64,000 bases of DNA from Synechococcus sp. AG-679-B05. GTDB lineage: Bacteria; Cyanobacteriota; Cyanobacteriia; PCC-6307; Cyanobiaceae. The stretch is from assembly GCA_003210795.1 (NCBI GenBank), contig QCUJ01000003.1, forward strand, positions 1-64,000. The letters are read 5' to 3'. How positions within the stretch are numbered: position 1 is the stretch's first letter; each line of letters starts with the position of its first letter. Below are positions 34,316 to 43,411 of the stretch, piece after piece. Below the pieces are notes generated by a model. That model was not told the DNA's origin. It saw nothing but the letters and a program-made list of their open reading frames with translations, and did no database searches. A program made the position numbers and the translations under genes.

Positions 34316-35323
34316 TCAGATCGGTTGCCTGAGCGGGACGCCCATATCGGGATGCTCCACCGCTTGCTCGATCAAATCGGCGAGCAGAAGTGCCCTCGAG
34401 GCCTGTAAACCATCGACAGCTGGTGTTTCGCGACCACGCACGCACTGAAGAAAATGCTCCAATTCGGCATAGAGAGGTTCAATCGAGGTGGTGCTGACCT
34501 CTTCGATGAAGCCGTCATTGCGATAGAGCAACTCACCGTGATCGGCGGAATACCACTCATGGGCACGGCGGTGGATATGCAAGGTGTGATTGAGAAAATC
34601 AGTCTCCACAAGGCTTGAGCGACAGTGAGCACTGAGGCTGCGGATCTTGCGGTGACTCATTTTGCTGGCGGTGAGGCTGGCAACGACAGCGTTCTCGAAT
34701 CCCAGGGTGGCGTTGACGTAGTCGATGGGTCCCTCGCCGCTGCGACCACCAGCCGCTGCCAGCCGCACCACCGGCGCCTGGGCCAGCTCGAGCACCAGAT
34801 CGATGTCGTGAATCATCAGGTCGAGCACGACTGAAACATCATTGGCCCGATCGGAGTGCGGACTGTGACGGCGACCTTCGAGCACCACCACCTCCTCATT
34901 GGCCACCACCTTGGTGAGCTCTCGGAAGGCGGGATTGAATCGTTCGATATGGCCCACCTGAAGCAATCGACCGGCTTCACGAGCGGCCTGAATCAAAGCG
35001 GTGGCTTCGTCCTGGCTGGCGGCGATCGGTTTCTCGATCAACACGTGAACGCCGGACTCGAGGCAAGCCAATCCCACCGAATGGTGCAGCAGAGTGGGAA
35101 CGGCGATGCAGACGGCCTCCACATCCGCCAGCAATGTGTGGTGATCGGGGAACCACTGGCAACCGAACTGTTCCTGGGCCAATTGACCGCGATCGGGGTC
35201 TGGATCGGCCACGCCGACAAGCTCAGCATCCTTGAGAAGACTCAGCACCCTTGCGTGGTGCCAACCCATGTTGCCGATGCCGATCACCCCCACCTTCACT
35301 GGATGCATGGGGGCGAGGGTCAT
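34316..35323 (-). CDS. Gfo/Idh/MocA family oxidoreductase
   Basis: 335 residues. KVGVIGIGNMGWHHARVLSL is the NAD(P) Rossmann start, EKPIAASQDEATAL the EKP signature with the catalytic Lys, and GHIERFNPAF, DLMIHDIDLVL (IHDID) and a beta-rich C-terminal domain follow. Such enzymes oxidise or reduce sugars or UDP-sugars. Convergent with the large gene (stops 4 bases apart). Substrate is not known. Confidence 0.93.
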   Translation of the reverse strand: MTLAPMHPVKVGVIGIGNMGWHHARVLSLLKDAELVGVADPDPDRGQLAQEQFGCQWFPDHHTLLADVEAVCIAVPTLLHHSVGLACLESGVHVLIEKPIAASQDEATALIQAAREAGRLLQVGHIERFNPAFRELTKVVANEEVVVLEGRRHSPHSDRANDVSVVLDLMIHDIDLVLELAQAPVVRLAAAGGRSGEGPIDYVNATLGFENAVVASLTASKMSHRKIRSLSAHCRSSLVETDFLNHTLHIHRRAHEWYSADHGELLYRNDGFIEEVSTTSIEPLYAELEHFLQCVRGRETPAVDGLQASRALLLADLIEQAVEHPDMGVPLRQPI

Positions 35324-35349
35324 CAGCGGATGTATTAATTCCTGGCAGG

Positions 35350-36648
35350 TTATCGGGCCTCTGTCGGTCCAGGCTCCTGCTCCGGCTCCGGCAACACCAC
35401 ACGCACCCGTTCAATGCGGGGCCCGGCCATGGCTGTGATCTCGAATTGCAGGCCGTTGAAACGCAATGCCTCCCCCGGCGAAGGAATGTGCTGCAACCGT
35501 TCCAGCAGAAATCCAGCCAGGGTGTGGTGGTCATCGGCTTCGGGCAGATCGAGTTCCAGCTGGCGATTGAGTTCGAAGATCTCCAGATCACCGGCAGCCA
35601 GCCAGGATCCACTGCGATCCTCCTCAGGCTGCAGCTCCGGCTCATCTTGGTTGTCCTGCAGCTCATCACCGACGATTTCGCCGGTGAGGTCAGCCGCGGT
35701 GACCAGACCTTCCGTACCGCCGTGCTCATCCACCACCAGTAAGAGCGGCTGGCCGCTGCGGATCATCGGCAGCAGCTCGGCCAGGGTGCTGGTCTCAAGC
35801 ACGCGCACAGCGGGCTGCAGGTAAGGCTCCAGCGGTGAATCAGCCGACAAATCCCCTCGCGCGATGGGTTCAGCCATGCCCCGCAGGTCGAGCACGCCAC
35901 GCACATCATCTAGTGATAGACCGATCACCGGGAAACGGGCATGACGGGTGTGATGAACCGCTTCCATCATTTCGGCGAAGCAAACATCCACCGGGAGAGT
36001 GACCATGCCGGAGCGGGGCACCATCACTTCACGCACCTGGGTGTCCCGCAAAGCGAAAACCCCTTCGAGAATGTTGCGCTCGTCGGGGAAGAGGCCGGTG
36101 ACACGCCCTCCATCAATCAACGTCTCAAGCTCTCCGGCCGATAGGGCGGGGACCAGTTCGTCCCACTGAGGACGCAGCCCCACCAGCCTCAACATCAAAT
36201 TTGCCAGGGCCTCCAGAAAATTCAGCAGAGGAGCGAGACAGCGCATCACGATCTCGAGCATCGGCCCCAGGGACAGGGCTGCCCGCTCAGGACGACTTAA
36301 CACCCAGGCCTTCGGCAGCAGACCCGCCACCAAGGTGGCCATCACAACCAAAGTGAGAAACAGCACCGTGTCGAGCCAGGCAGCACCGGCTGTTCCCTCG
36401 GGCCAAAGCCGCAAACCGAGGCCCCTTCCAGTCCAGCCCAGGGCGATCAGAGGCAGGCTGCTGCCCAACTGCGAGAGGGTGAGGGCACGCCGAAGCCGCC
36501 GCTGAAGGCGTTGCAGAGGGAGGGCGCCGCTCTGACGCTCCTCCACCAACACCTCAACGCGGCTGGGGCGCAGCCGCAGCAAGGCGATTTCCGCAGCAGC
36601 GAAAAAGGCCGGCAACACCAGCAACAACCCCAGTAGGAGCAGACGCAT
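35350..36648 (-). CDS. CNNM/CorC (HlyC)-type transporter protein
   Basis: 432 residues. The N-terminal DUF21/CNNM membrane domain covers about 1-160 with four helices, starting LLLLGLLLVLPAFFAAAEIA. Two CBS domains follow (EVMVPRSGMVTLPVDVC near 205, then VRVLETSTLAELLP near 285 and ADLTGEIVGDE), and a CorC_HlyC C-terminal domain (AAGDLEIFELNRQLEL...). Members are linked to Mg or Co transport. The neighbouring oxidoreductase is 26 bases downstream on the same strand. Older annotations call it hemolysin. Confidence 0.92.
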   Translation of the reverse strand: MRLLLLGLLLVLPAFFAAAEIALLRLRPSRVEVLVEERQSGALPLQRLQRRLRRALTLSQLGSSLPLIALGWTGRGLGLRLWPEGTAGAAWLDTVLFLTLVVMATLVAGLLPKAWVLSRPERAALSLGPMLEIVMRCLAPLLNFLEALANLMLRLVGLRPQWDELVPALSAGELETLIDGGRVTGLFPDERNILEGVFALRDTQVREVMVPRSGMVTLPVDVCFAEMMEAVHHTRHARFPVIGLSLDDVRGVLDLRGMAEPIARGDLSADSPLEPYLQPAVRVLETSTLAELLPMIRSGQPLLLVVDEHGGTEGLVTAADLTGEIVGDELQDNQDEPELQPEEDRSGSWLAAGDLEIFELNRQLELDLPEADDHHTLAGFLLERLQHIPSPGEALRFNGLQFEITAMAGPRIERVRVVLPEPEQEPGPTEAR

Positions 36649-36661
36649 CAGTCGGAATACA

Positions 36662-36734
36662 TGGGGGTCGCGAGGATCGAACTCGCCTTAGGCGAATTAT
36701 GAGTTCGCTGCATTCACCAGATTGCTAGACCCCC
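36662..36734 (-). tRNA. tRNA with anticodon CAU (Met or Ile2)
   Basis: 73 bases on the minus strand. Acceptor GGGGGTC/GACCCCC, anticodon stem GCGAA/TTCGC with the loop CTCATAA (anticodon CAT), T stem GCGAG/CTCGC with TTCGATC, discriminator A. It lacks the initiator feature of a 1:72 mismatch, so it is elongator tRNA-Met or the lysidine-modified tRNA-Ile; I cannot separate these from sequence alone. Confidence 0.93.
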
Positions 36735-36747
36735 ATCACACCGATTG

Positions 36748-37230
36748 TTACCACAGGGGCTGAACTGGTGTGAAGTCTGAACTGACCTGCACTGAGTCCA
36801 CGTTGATGGCCTCAGCCGCAAGGCTGCTGCCGAATCCATTGTTCAGATCTCTGGTGCGCAAGGGGAGGGACGGGCTCTGCTCTTCAACCAATGCACGGGT
36901 GGTGGCCCCCACCGCTGCGGAATCCCAGATCACAGTCTGATCAGGGAACCCGAACCCCATCACGCGGTTGCCGTTGTCACCCGCCACGGCAAGTCCGAAC
37001 AGATCGGTGATTTGATGAACAAGATCCACTCCCCGTTCATAGGGCGCGGTCCAGGTGAAGAACCGCCTTTCGATCAACTCAGCTGTTCGTTCTTCGGGTC
37101 CGCAAACGGTCACCTCCACAGGCGCCATGGCGGAAGCAGCGGGATCAGGTGCTTCCAGGGTTGTCGTACAGACCACTGGACCGGCAGCAACAGGAATCAC
37201 CGCCAGTTCCCCCAGAGACAGAACCGCCAT
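36748..37230 (-). CDS. exported hypothetical protein
   Basis: 160 residues from ATG at 37230 (TTG at 37254 possible). A mildly hydrophobic start ([20 protein letters not shown]) with CTTTLEAPD may be a signal peptide or lipoprotein-like leader, followed by a soluble domain ([33 protein letters not shown]). It looks conserved among marine picocyanobacteria by style, but I cannot name a family. Divergent from pyrE with about 80 bases between the starts. Confidence 0.7.
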   Translation of the reverse strand: MAVLSLGELAVIPVAAGPVVCTTTLEAPDPAASAMAPVEVTVCGPEERTAELIERRFFTWTAPYERGVDLVHQITDLFGLAVAGDNGNRVMGFGFPDQTVIWDSAAVGATTRALVEEQSPSLPLRTRDLNNGFGSSLAAEAINVDSVQVSSDFTPVQPLW

Positions 37231-37312
37231 GATGCGGAACTCGTTGACGACCAAAGTTCCGGAAAACCTCTTTGCGCAAACTAAAGAACGTTTCCCTCTG
37301 CGGCCAGTCCCT

Positions 37313-37897
37313 ATGTCAACGGCGACCCGATCCTCCGAGGACCAGCGCGAGTTGTTGCTGCTGCGTTTGGCGGAATCTGCCTACCGCCGCGGCCAGTTCA
37401 CCCTCGCGTCGGGACGGTCAAGTGAGCACTACGTCAACTGCAAACCTGTCAGTCTCAGCGGCTCTGGACTGGCGCTGATCAGCTCGGCGATGTTGAAGAA
37501 CGTGGAAGTCGACGCCTTGGCTGTCGCCGGACTCACCCTTGGGGCTGATCCGCTGGTCAGCGGAGTGGCCATGGCCGCTGCACAAAATGGGCGTGACCTC
37601 GACGCGCTCATCGTGCGCAAAGAAGCTAAGGGCCATGGCACAGGAGCCTGGCTGGAAGGCCCCCTGCCCGCTGCGGGATCAGTCGTGACAGTTCTTGAGG
37701 ACGTTGTGACCACGGGGGGTTCCTCACTGAAAGCTGTGAACCAGTTGAAGGAAGCCGGCTACCAGATCAACCGAGTGGTCACGATCGTGGATAGAGAAGA
37801 AGGAGGTGCTGCCGCTATGGAGAAGGCGGGCCTCGAGCTGATCAGCCTGTTCCGACTCTCAGAGGTGTCAGCCTGCGCCGCCACATTGAGGAGTTGA
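37313..37897 (+). CDS. pyrE: orotate phosphoribosyltransferase
   Basis: PyrE makes orotidine monophosphate from orotate and PRPP. From ATG at 37313, 194 residues, as expected. [20 protein letters not shown] is the N-terminal block, [12 protein letters not shown] the flexible loop, and [18 protein letters not shown] the PRPP-binding motif. The longer open frame upstream runs antisense to the exported protein and is ignored. The stop overlaps the first possible start of ygfZ; both genes are cotranscribed. Confidence 0.97.
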   Translation: MSTATRSSEDQRELLLLRLAESAYRRGQFTLASGRSSEHYVNCKPVSLSGSGLALISSAMLKNVEVDALAVAGLTLGADPLVSGVAMAAAQNGRDLDALIVRKEAKGHGTGAWLEGPLPAAGSVVTVLEDVVTTGGSSLKAVNQLKEAGYQINRVVTIVDREEGGAAAMEKAGLELISLFRLSEVSACAATLRS

Positions 37898-37899
37898 CA

Positions 37900-38700
37900 A
37901 TGAGCATGCACTGGGACGAAGCGTTCCCGATCATCCGGCTTAACGGCGCGGGGGCCAAGGATTTTCTGCAGGGACAGACCACGGCAGACCTGCGGAAAAC
38001 AGTGCATGGAAGGCTGCAGCAAAGCTGTTGGCTGACGGCCACCGGGCGGCTACGTGCCGTGCTCGAGCTTCGGCTGGATGATGACGGAGCCGATGTCTTG
38101 GTGCTGGCCGGAGACGCTGACGCGATGGCCCAGGGATTGGATCAGGTGATCTTTCCCGCCGATCGCGTGCGCATGGGGGAGCGACGGCTGCAACGACGGA
38201 TTCAGGCGTTACGACCTGACAGCCCTGCGGCCTGGATCGACGACGAGTCGATCCAGCCGAGCGAATTCGCTGGCAGCCGCCGTCTGCTCTCCACCGAGCT
38301 TGAAGAGCGAAGGCTAAGGCTGGGATTTCCGCCTGGGCCGGGTGAACTGACAGGCAACACCAACCCATTCGAACTGGGACTGGCGCAGTGCATCAGCCTC
38401 GACAAGGGCTGCTACCTCGGCCAGGAGACCATGGCCAAACTGGCCGGAAGGGGTGGCATCAAACAGCAACTGCGCTGCTGGGTCAGCTCAAACCGACTGA
38501 ACAGCGGAGACCCGCTGTTTGACGGAGAAACCCGGGCTGGTGTCGTGACCAGCATCCTGGAACTGGAGAGTGATTCATTGGTTGGATTGGCGCTGATTCG
38601 GCGTCAATATCTGACCTCTGGTGCATTGAATGGCCCGAACGGACAGATGGTGACCCTGGAGCGACCCGAGCTGTTTCAGGATCCGCCGTCGCCGGATTGA
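37900..38700 (+). CDS. ygfZ: YgfZ/GcvT-domain folate-binding protein
   Basis: 266 residues from ATG at 37900. KGCYLGQETMAKLAGRGGIK in the middle is the conserved K-G-C-Y-x-G-Q-E signature, and FLQGQTTADL near residue 22 the GcvT-like start. YgfZ proteins use a folate to help mature some Fe-S enzymes. Fits beside many Fe-S proteins of a phototroph. Its last 25 bases overlap the convergent RecB-like gene. Confidence 0.93.
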   Translation: MSMHWDEAFPIIRLNGAGAKDFLQGQTTADLRKTVHGRLQQSCWLTATGRLRAVLELRLDDDGADVLVLAGDADAMAQGLDQVIFPADRVRMGERRLQRRIQALRPDSPAAWIDDESIQPSEFAGSRRLLSTELEERRLRLGFPPGPGELTGNTNPFELGLAQCISLDKGCYLGQETMAKLAGRGGIKQQLRCWVSSNRLNSGDPLFDGETRAGVVTSILELESDSLVGLALIRRQYLTSGALNGPNGQMVTLERPELFQDPPSPD

Positions 38701-40175
38701 AACGAAGCAGGGGTCTGGCGCAAGAGCCAGTCGGCAACCGCCCAGGTGGCTCGGCAGTCGTCGCGGTTGTAGGTGAAAATCCAGCCAAGGGCATTGGTGG
38801 TGCCGCGCCGGTTTGGGCCATCCCCCTGCCACTGCCGCCACCACAGAAGAGCGTGAGCACCATCAACCCCGGTCTGGCTCCAGCGAAAACCCTGCCAAGC
38901 GGCGACTGCTTTAAGCCCATAGCTGTTGAGGGGCAGGCGCCAGTGGCTGCGGACCCGTGCATGCACATCCACCAGGCGAGCTCGGAGCAACATCAGCTTG
39001 TGCTCGGCAACACCTTGGCGCTCCGCCATCCGCCGCAGAGCCAAGGACTCGGTTTCTCCGTAATGGAGAACAGGCCAACCTTCATGGACACTGAGATAGC
39101 GATCGAGCCGTTCCCAGCAGCGTTGTTCACCGTGCTCGGCCAACACCAGCAACGGCTGATAGCGAGCAGCGGTCAGATCCCAGGATCCATCAGCTCGGCA
39201 GGGGAGTCGCCAGAAGCCATGGAGAAAATCATGGCGGGCATCGGGGTCTGATTCGATGTCGTAAAGAAGCACCCCGGGCGCACCCACGAGCTCCGGCAAA
39301 GCAGGTGTGTTCTGCAGACGCTCGGGTTGACCGTCCCTCTGGCAACGGGCCTGGGCCACAAGCGTTCGCGCCACCTCACCGTGCTGTTCCCCGAACCGCT
39401 CCATCTGTTCCGCCAGACGATCGGGATCCGCAGCCGCGAGATCATGGAGACCGTGGATCCCGAGCTCCTTGAGCATTTCGCGTCGTTTAGCGCCGATGCC
39501 GCTCACCTCGCTCAGATGCCCCTCAGCTGCAGCTTCTGCATTGCACAGCCCGCGCCAGCTGCAGAGCGTGCACTTGCGACGGTCGGCCGCAAGCGGCGGC
39601 GGATCGGATCGATCGAGATCAACACGCAGCTTGCGCAAGGCATCTCCCAGCTGCTTACGCAAACCAGCTGACAGGCCGACACGGTCCCGTGCCGGCCGAC
39701 GACCCATCCCGCCACCACCAACGACCAGCGCATCCCGCACCGGAGCCTGCTGCTCCTGCTCCAGCAACAGCGCCATCAAGGCCAGCGGTAGTTGATGTTC
39801 ACGGGTCATTCGCCGACCCTGACGCGCCAAGACCGGTTGATAGGAAAACGCGCCCCAGCGACTTCGACCTGAGACGCGGCGCAGCAACGGCGGATGGGCT
39901 TCCACAAGCTCTCCACCGGGGCCGCGACCCTTCAGGCGCAGACCAACAACACCCTCAGCCCCAGCCGCACAACCCGCCTGGCCGTGGGCTGGCTTTTGCG
40001 GCATCAAGGCAACGAAGCAACGCTGCTGGTCGTCCAGCATCAGGTTGCGATGGGCGCTCCATCGCCGCTGGGTCGCATCCCCATGGCGATCCAACCAGGC
40101 CTTACGCCGACAGCGCAGCCAACTGCGCAGCAACCGATCGGTGAGCACGTTGGCGGCAGGCGGGGTGTCACCCAT
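38676..40175 (-). CDS. TM0106-type RecB-like nuclease
   Basis: 499 residues. The N-terminus holds a RecB/Cas4-like nuclease part: an early Cys-rich start (LRSWLRCRRKAWLD) and a late C-x2-C-x5-C (RKCTLCSWRGLCNAE), likely Fe-S ligands. A helix-hairpin-helix (EVSGIGAKRREMLKELGIHG) follows, then an RNase H/exonuclease-like C-terminal half with LLYDIESDPD and IFTYNRDDCRAT. The order matches the TM0106 family of predicted DNA-processing nucleases. No CRISPR array is near, so a Cas4 role is not suggested. Confidence 0.85.
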   Translation of the reverse strand: MGDTPPAANVLTDRLLRSWLRCRRKAWLDRHGDATQRRWSAHRNLMLDDQQRCFVALMPQKPAHGQAGCAAGAEGVVGLRLKGRGPGGELVEAHPPLLRRVSGRSRWGAFSYQPVLARQGRRMTREHQLPLALMALLLEQEQQAPVRDALVVGGGGMGRRPARDRVGLSAGLRKQLGDALRKLRVDLDRSDPPPLAADRRKCTLCSWRGLCNAEAAAEGHLSEVSGIGAKRREMLKELGIHGLHDLAAADPDRLAEQMERFGEQHGEVARTLVAQARCQRDGQPERLQNTPALPELVGAPGVLLYDIESDPDARHDFLHGFWRLPCRADGSWDLTAARYQPLLVLAEHGEQRCWERLDRYLSVHEGWPVLHYGETESLALRRMAERQGVAEHKLMLLRARLVDVHARVRSHWRLPLNSYGLKAVAAWQGFRWSQTGVDGAHALLWWRQWQGDGPNRRGTTNALGWIFTYNRDDCRATWAVADWLLRQTPASFQSGDGGS

Positions 40176-40228
40176 GGCGCGACCCTAGGGCCACCAGCTG
40201 CTAGATCCAGGTCAGCACAGGCTGTTCG

Positions 40229-41692
40229 ATGGCTTCCGCATCTCTGCCGCTCGGTCCAGCTCCGATCCGGTTCGGCACCGATGGGTGGCGCGGCGTACTG
40301 GGCGTTGACATCACAGTTGAACGGTTGCTTCCAGTCGCTGCGGCAGCAGCACAGGAGCTCGCCCATCGCGCCCCCCCAGACCTCGACAGCCGCATCGTGG
40401 TGATCGGTTACGACCGGCGTTTTCTGGCACCGGAGCTGGCGGAGGCCATTGCCAGCTCCGTCCGGGGCTGTGAACTCGAGCCGCTGCTCACAGAAACGTC
40501 GGTACCGACACCTGCCTGCAGCTGGGCGGTGGTGCAACGCAAAGCCCTGGGAGCCCTGGTGATCACCGCAAGCCACAACCCACCTGAATGGCTGGGTCTC
40601 AAGATCAAGGGACCGTTCGGCGGGTCGGTGGAAGGGGACTTCACCGCTGCTGTGGAGAAGCGTCTGGCCGCAGGGGGAATCACAGCATCGATTCGGGATG
40701 ACGTGATCCGCTTCGATTGCCGAGGGGAACACCTCGACGGATTGAAAAGCAATTTCGATCTCAAGGCACTGATCCACGGCCTGAAAGCGATGAACCTGAA
40801 GGTGATCGTCGATCCGATGCACGGCTCTGCCGCAGGCTGTGTTCCTGAGTTGCTCGGGACCGAAGCCAGCGGTCTGGTTGAGGAAATCCGCAGCGAACGG
40901 GATCCCCTGTTCGGAGGTCATCCGCCGGAACCGCTGGCCCCATACCTGGTTGAACTGATCGCAGCTGTCAAGGCCTCCACCACCTCAGGGACACCGGCTG
41001 TGGGACTGGTGTTCGACGGCGACGGCGACCGAATCGCTGCCGTTGATGAGACCGGCCGCTTCTGCAGCACTCAGTTGCTGATGCCGCTGTTGATCGATCA
41101 CCTGGGTCGGGCCCGCAACCTGCCGGGCACGGTGGTGAAGACCGTCAGTGGTTCTGATCTGATGCGACGAATTGCGGAAAGCCAAGGTCGCGACGTTCTG
41201 GAACTGGCCGTCGGGTTCAAATACATCGCCAGTGAAATGCTCACGGGGCAGGTCTTGATCGGCGGTGAGGAATCCGGTGGAGTTGGGTTCGGCATGCACC
41301 TTCCGGAAAGGGACGCCCTGTTCGCAGCCATGTTGGTGCTCGAGGCTCTTGTCGAGGGGGGACAACCCCTGGGGCAACGCCTGGATGCTCTCCAGAATCA
41401 GCATGGAGGCAACAGCCACTACGACCGACTGGACCTCCGACTGGCCGATATGGAGGCGCGTAAGCGTCTGGAGGGTCTCTTGGCGGACAGCACGCCCAAG
41501 GAGGTTGCCGGAACGGCTGTTCAGAAGGTGATCACCACTGACGGCATCAAATTGCGAATGGGGGAAAGCCACTGGCTGATGCTGCGCTTCTCGGGCACCG
41601 AACCCTTGCTGAGGCTCTACTGCGAGGCGCCAGATGCCGAACGGGTCGGCACTGTGCTGGCCTGGGCCAAGCAGTTTGCAGAGGCCGCGTGA
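40229..41692 (+). CDS. alpha-D-phosphohexomutase (phosphoglucomutase/phosphomannomutase type)
   Basis: 487 residues. ALVITASHNPPEWLGLKIKG holds the phosphoserine, VFDGDGDRIAAVDE the Mg site, GGEESGGVGFG the sugar-recognition loop and RFSGTEPLLRLYCEA the phosphate-binding end. Catalyses 1- to 6-phosphate exchange on glucose or mannose (or glucosamine). The exact substrate is open. The stop overlaps the rdgB start by four bases. Confidence 0.94.
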   Translation: MASASLPLGPAPIRFGTDGWRGVLGVDITVERLLPVAAAAAQELAHRAPPDLDSRIVVIGYDRRFLAPELAEAIASSVRGCELEPLLTETSVPTPACSWAVVQRKALGALVITASHNPPEWLGLKIKGPFGGSVEGDFTAAVEKRLAAGGITASIRDDVIRFDCRGEHLDGLKSNFDLKALIHGLKAMNLKVIVDPMHGSAAGCVPELLGTEASGLVEEIRSERDPLFGGHPPEPLAPYLVELIAAVKASTTSGTPAVGLVFDGDGDRIAAVDETGRFCSTQLLMPLLIDHLGRARNLPGTVVKTVSGSDLMRRIAESQGRDVLELAVGFKYIASEMLTGQVLIGGEESGGVGFGMHLPERDALFAAMLVLEALVEGGQPLGQRLDALQNQHGGNSHYDRLDLRLADMEARKRLEGLLADSTPKEVAGTAVQKVITTDGIKLRMGESHWLMLRFSGTEPLLRLYCEAPDAERVGTVLAWAKQFAEAA

Positions 41693-42270
41693 AGACGCTT
41701 GTGATCGCCAGCAGTAACCCTGGCAAGGTCCATGAATTCGAGAATTTGCTGCGGGCTCTGCCCCTCAACGTTCGGCCGCAGCCTGAAAGACTGGAGGTCG
41801 AGGAAACGGGCAGCACGTTTGCAGCCAATGCAAAGCTCAAAGCCAAAACCGTGGCTTGCGTCACAGGGGAATGGGCCCTGGCCGACGATTCCGGCCTAAG
41901 TGTGGATGCGCTCGATGGTGCCCCCGGAGTTCACTCCGCCCGCTATGCCAACTCCGATCCCGAACGCATTGAACGCCTACTGACCGCACTGAAGAATTGC
42001 AGCAAGCGAGAGGCCCACTTCTGTGCAGCGCTCTGCATTGCCGCCCCCGACGGCCGTGTGCTGCTGGAAGTGGAAGGGCGTTGCCAGGGACGCATTACTA
42101 CTGCCCCCCGGGGAGATCAGGGCTTTGGCTACGACCCGATTTTTGAAGTCAAGGACACGGGGTTGACCTTTGCGGAGATGGCACTGGCAGAAAAGAAACA
42201 ACACGGCCATCGCGGCCGAGCCTTCACAGCACTGGAACCGAAACTTCGAAAGCTGCTTGCCACGATTTAG
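41689..42270 (+). CDS. rdgB: XTP/dITP diphosphatase
   Basis: 193 residues, GTG start within the end of the mutase gene (GTGA overlap). LVIASSNPGKVHEFENLL is the HAM1 start, EETGSTFAANAKLKA and LADDSGLSVDALDGAPGVHS are catalytic blocks, and GFGYDPIF near the end completes the family. It removes non-canonical purine nucleotides. Coupled translation with the mutase. Confidence 0.96.
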   Translation: MKTLVIASSNPGKVHEFENLLRALPLNVRPQPERLEVEETGSTFAANAKLKAKTVACVTGEWALADDSGLSVDALDGAPGVHSARYANSDPERIERLLTALKNCSKREAHFCAALCIAAPDGRVLLEVEGRCQGRITTAPRGDQGFGYDPIFEVKDTGLTFAEMALAEKKQHGHRGRAFTALEPKLRKLLATI

Positions 42271-42373
42271 TGGAAACAAGCTGATGACAACAGTTCGATT
42301 ACAACGCCAAGAACCGATCCGTGGTCGCCTCTAAGCTTGGTCTGTACGGTGAGGCTTGACGCTGACGAGGTCT

Positions 42374-43411
42374 ATGGCCATCGCCATGACCACGGGTTAC
42401 AGCGCACAGACCGAAGGGGCTCTCCTCTGCATCGAAGCCGCCTCGGACTGGGCCTTGACTTGTGTGAATCAACTAAATGACGCGAACAGCCACGTTCTGA
42501 TCGATTACGGCGCCGCTGATGGCGGTACGGCTGTAGGGCTCTGGAGCCAGGTGCTGGATCGCCTGCATGAGAAGCAACCCAAGGCCCATCTAACCCTGAT
42601 CGGCAACGATCTTCCAAGCAACGACAACGTCGCCCTGGCAGAAAACCTGGCGCGACAGATTCCTCGAGAACCAAAGCCAACGGTTCTGGTGAGCGCCCGA
42701 AGCTTCTATGAACCCTCAGTGGGGCCGGACACGGTGAGTTTCGGCTTCTCAGCCACTGCAATGCATTGGCTGAGTGCATCTCCGGGGCCACTTAACAACC
42801 ACACCCACGTATTGGCCTCTGGAGATACGGAGGCGCTACAGCGGTTCACCGCGCAGGCCATGAAAGATTGGACTGACGTCCTTGAACTGCGCAGCCGTGA
42901 GCTGAAGGTGGGCGGCCGCCTGCTGACCGTGAACCTCTCGCGGGATGAAGACGGTCGCTACCTCGGCCACAACGGCGGCGAGACCCGCAATGTGCACGAC
43001 CAGCTGCATCAGATCTGGCGCGGCATGGCTGATGAAGGAGCAATCAGTGAGGAGCAGTACCGCAACGGCACCGTTCTGAACTTCTATAAATCGCCCGAGG
43101 AGTTCATGGCTCCGCTCAAGGATGAGGGATCGGCTCCGTACAAGAACGGCCTGAGACTGGTGGATGAGCGCACCGTGTATGTGAAATGCCCCTATCGGCG
43201 CCGCTGGAATGAAGACGGAGACACCGCTGCCTTTGCATCAGGACTGATGGCCACCATCCGCAGCTGGAGCCGTCACAGCTTTGCCAGCTCCGCCGGCGAT
43301 GCTGCTGCCGACACGGTCTACAGCCGGCTGGAGCAACGCATTGCTGAGGCCCCCAGCGAATGGAGTCTCGACTATGTGGAGCACCATCAGATGATGGAGA
43401 AGGTGGCCTGA
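42374..43411 (+). CDS. SABATH-like SAM-dependent methyltransferase
   Basis: 345 residues from ATG at 42374 (TTG at 42356 and ATG at 42386 are alternatives). VLIDYGAADGGTAVGLWSQV is the SAM-binding motif and GFSATAMHWLSASPGP the segment that in plant SABATH enzymes lines the substrate pocket. SABATH enzymes methylate carboxyl groups of small acids (salicylate, jasmonate, farnesoate). In bacteria the substrates are largely unknown. First gene of a tight four-gene operon; its stop shares one base with the next start. Confidence 0.82.
   Translation: MAIAMTTGYSAQTEGALLCIEAASDWALTCVNQLNDANSHVLIDYGAADGGTAVGLWSQVLDRLHEKQPKAHLTLIGNDLPSNDNVALAENLARQIPREPKPTVLVSARSFYEPSVGPDTVSFGFSATAMHWLSASPGPLNNHTHVLASGDTEALQRFTAQAMKDWTDVLELRSRELKVGGRLLTVNLSRDEDGRYLGHNGGETRNVHDQLHQIWRGMADEGAISEEQYRNGTVLNFYKSPEEFMAPLKDEGSAPYKNGLRLVDERTVYVKCPYRRRWNEDGDTAAFASGLMATIRSWSRHSFASSAGDAAADTVYSRLEQRIAEAPSEWSLDYVEHHQMMEKVA

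Noticed and set aside
34623-34834. Small plus-strand frame inside the Gfo/Idh/MocA gene
   Set aside because: Lies wholly antisense to a well-supported oxidoreductase with no start signal.
38676-40175. Cas4-like nuclease as sign of a CRISPR system
   Set aside because: The protein fits the TM0106 family with an RNase H-like second half; no repeat array or cas gene is present.
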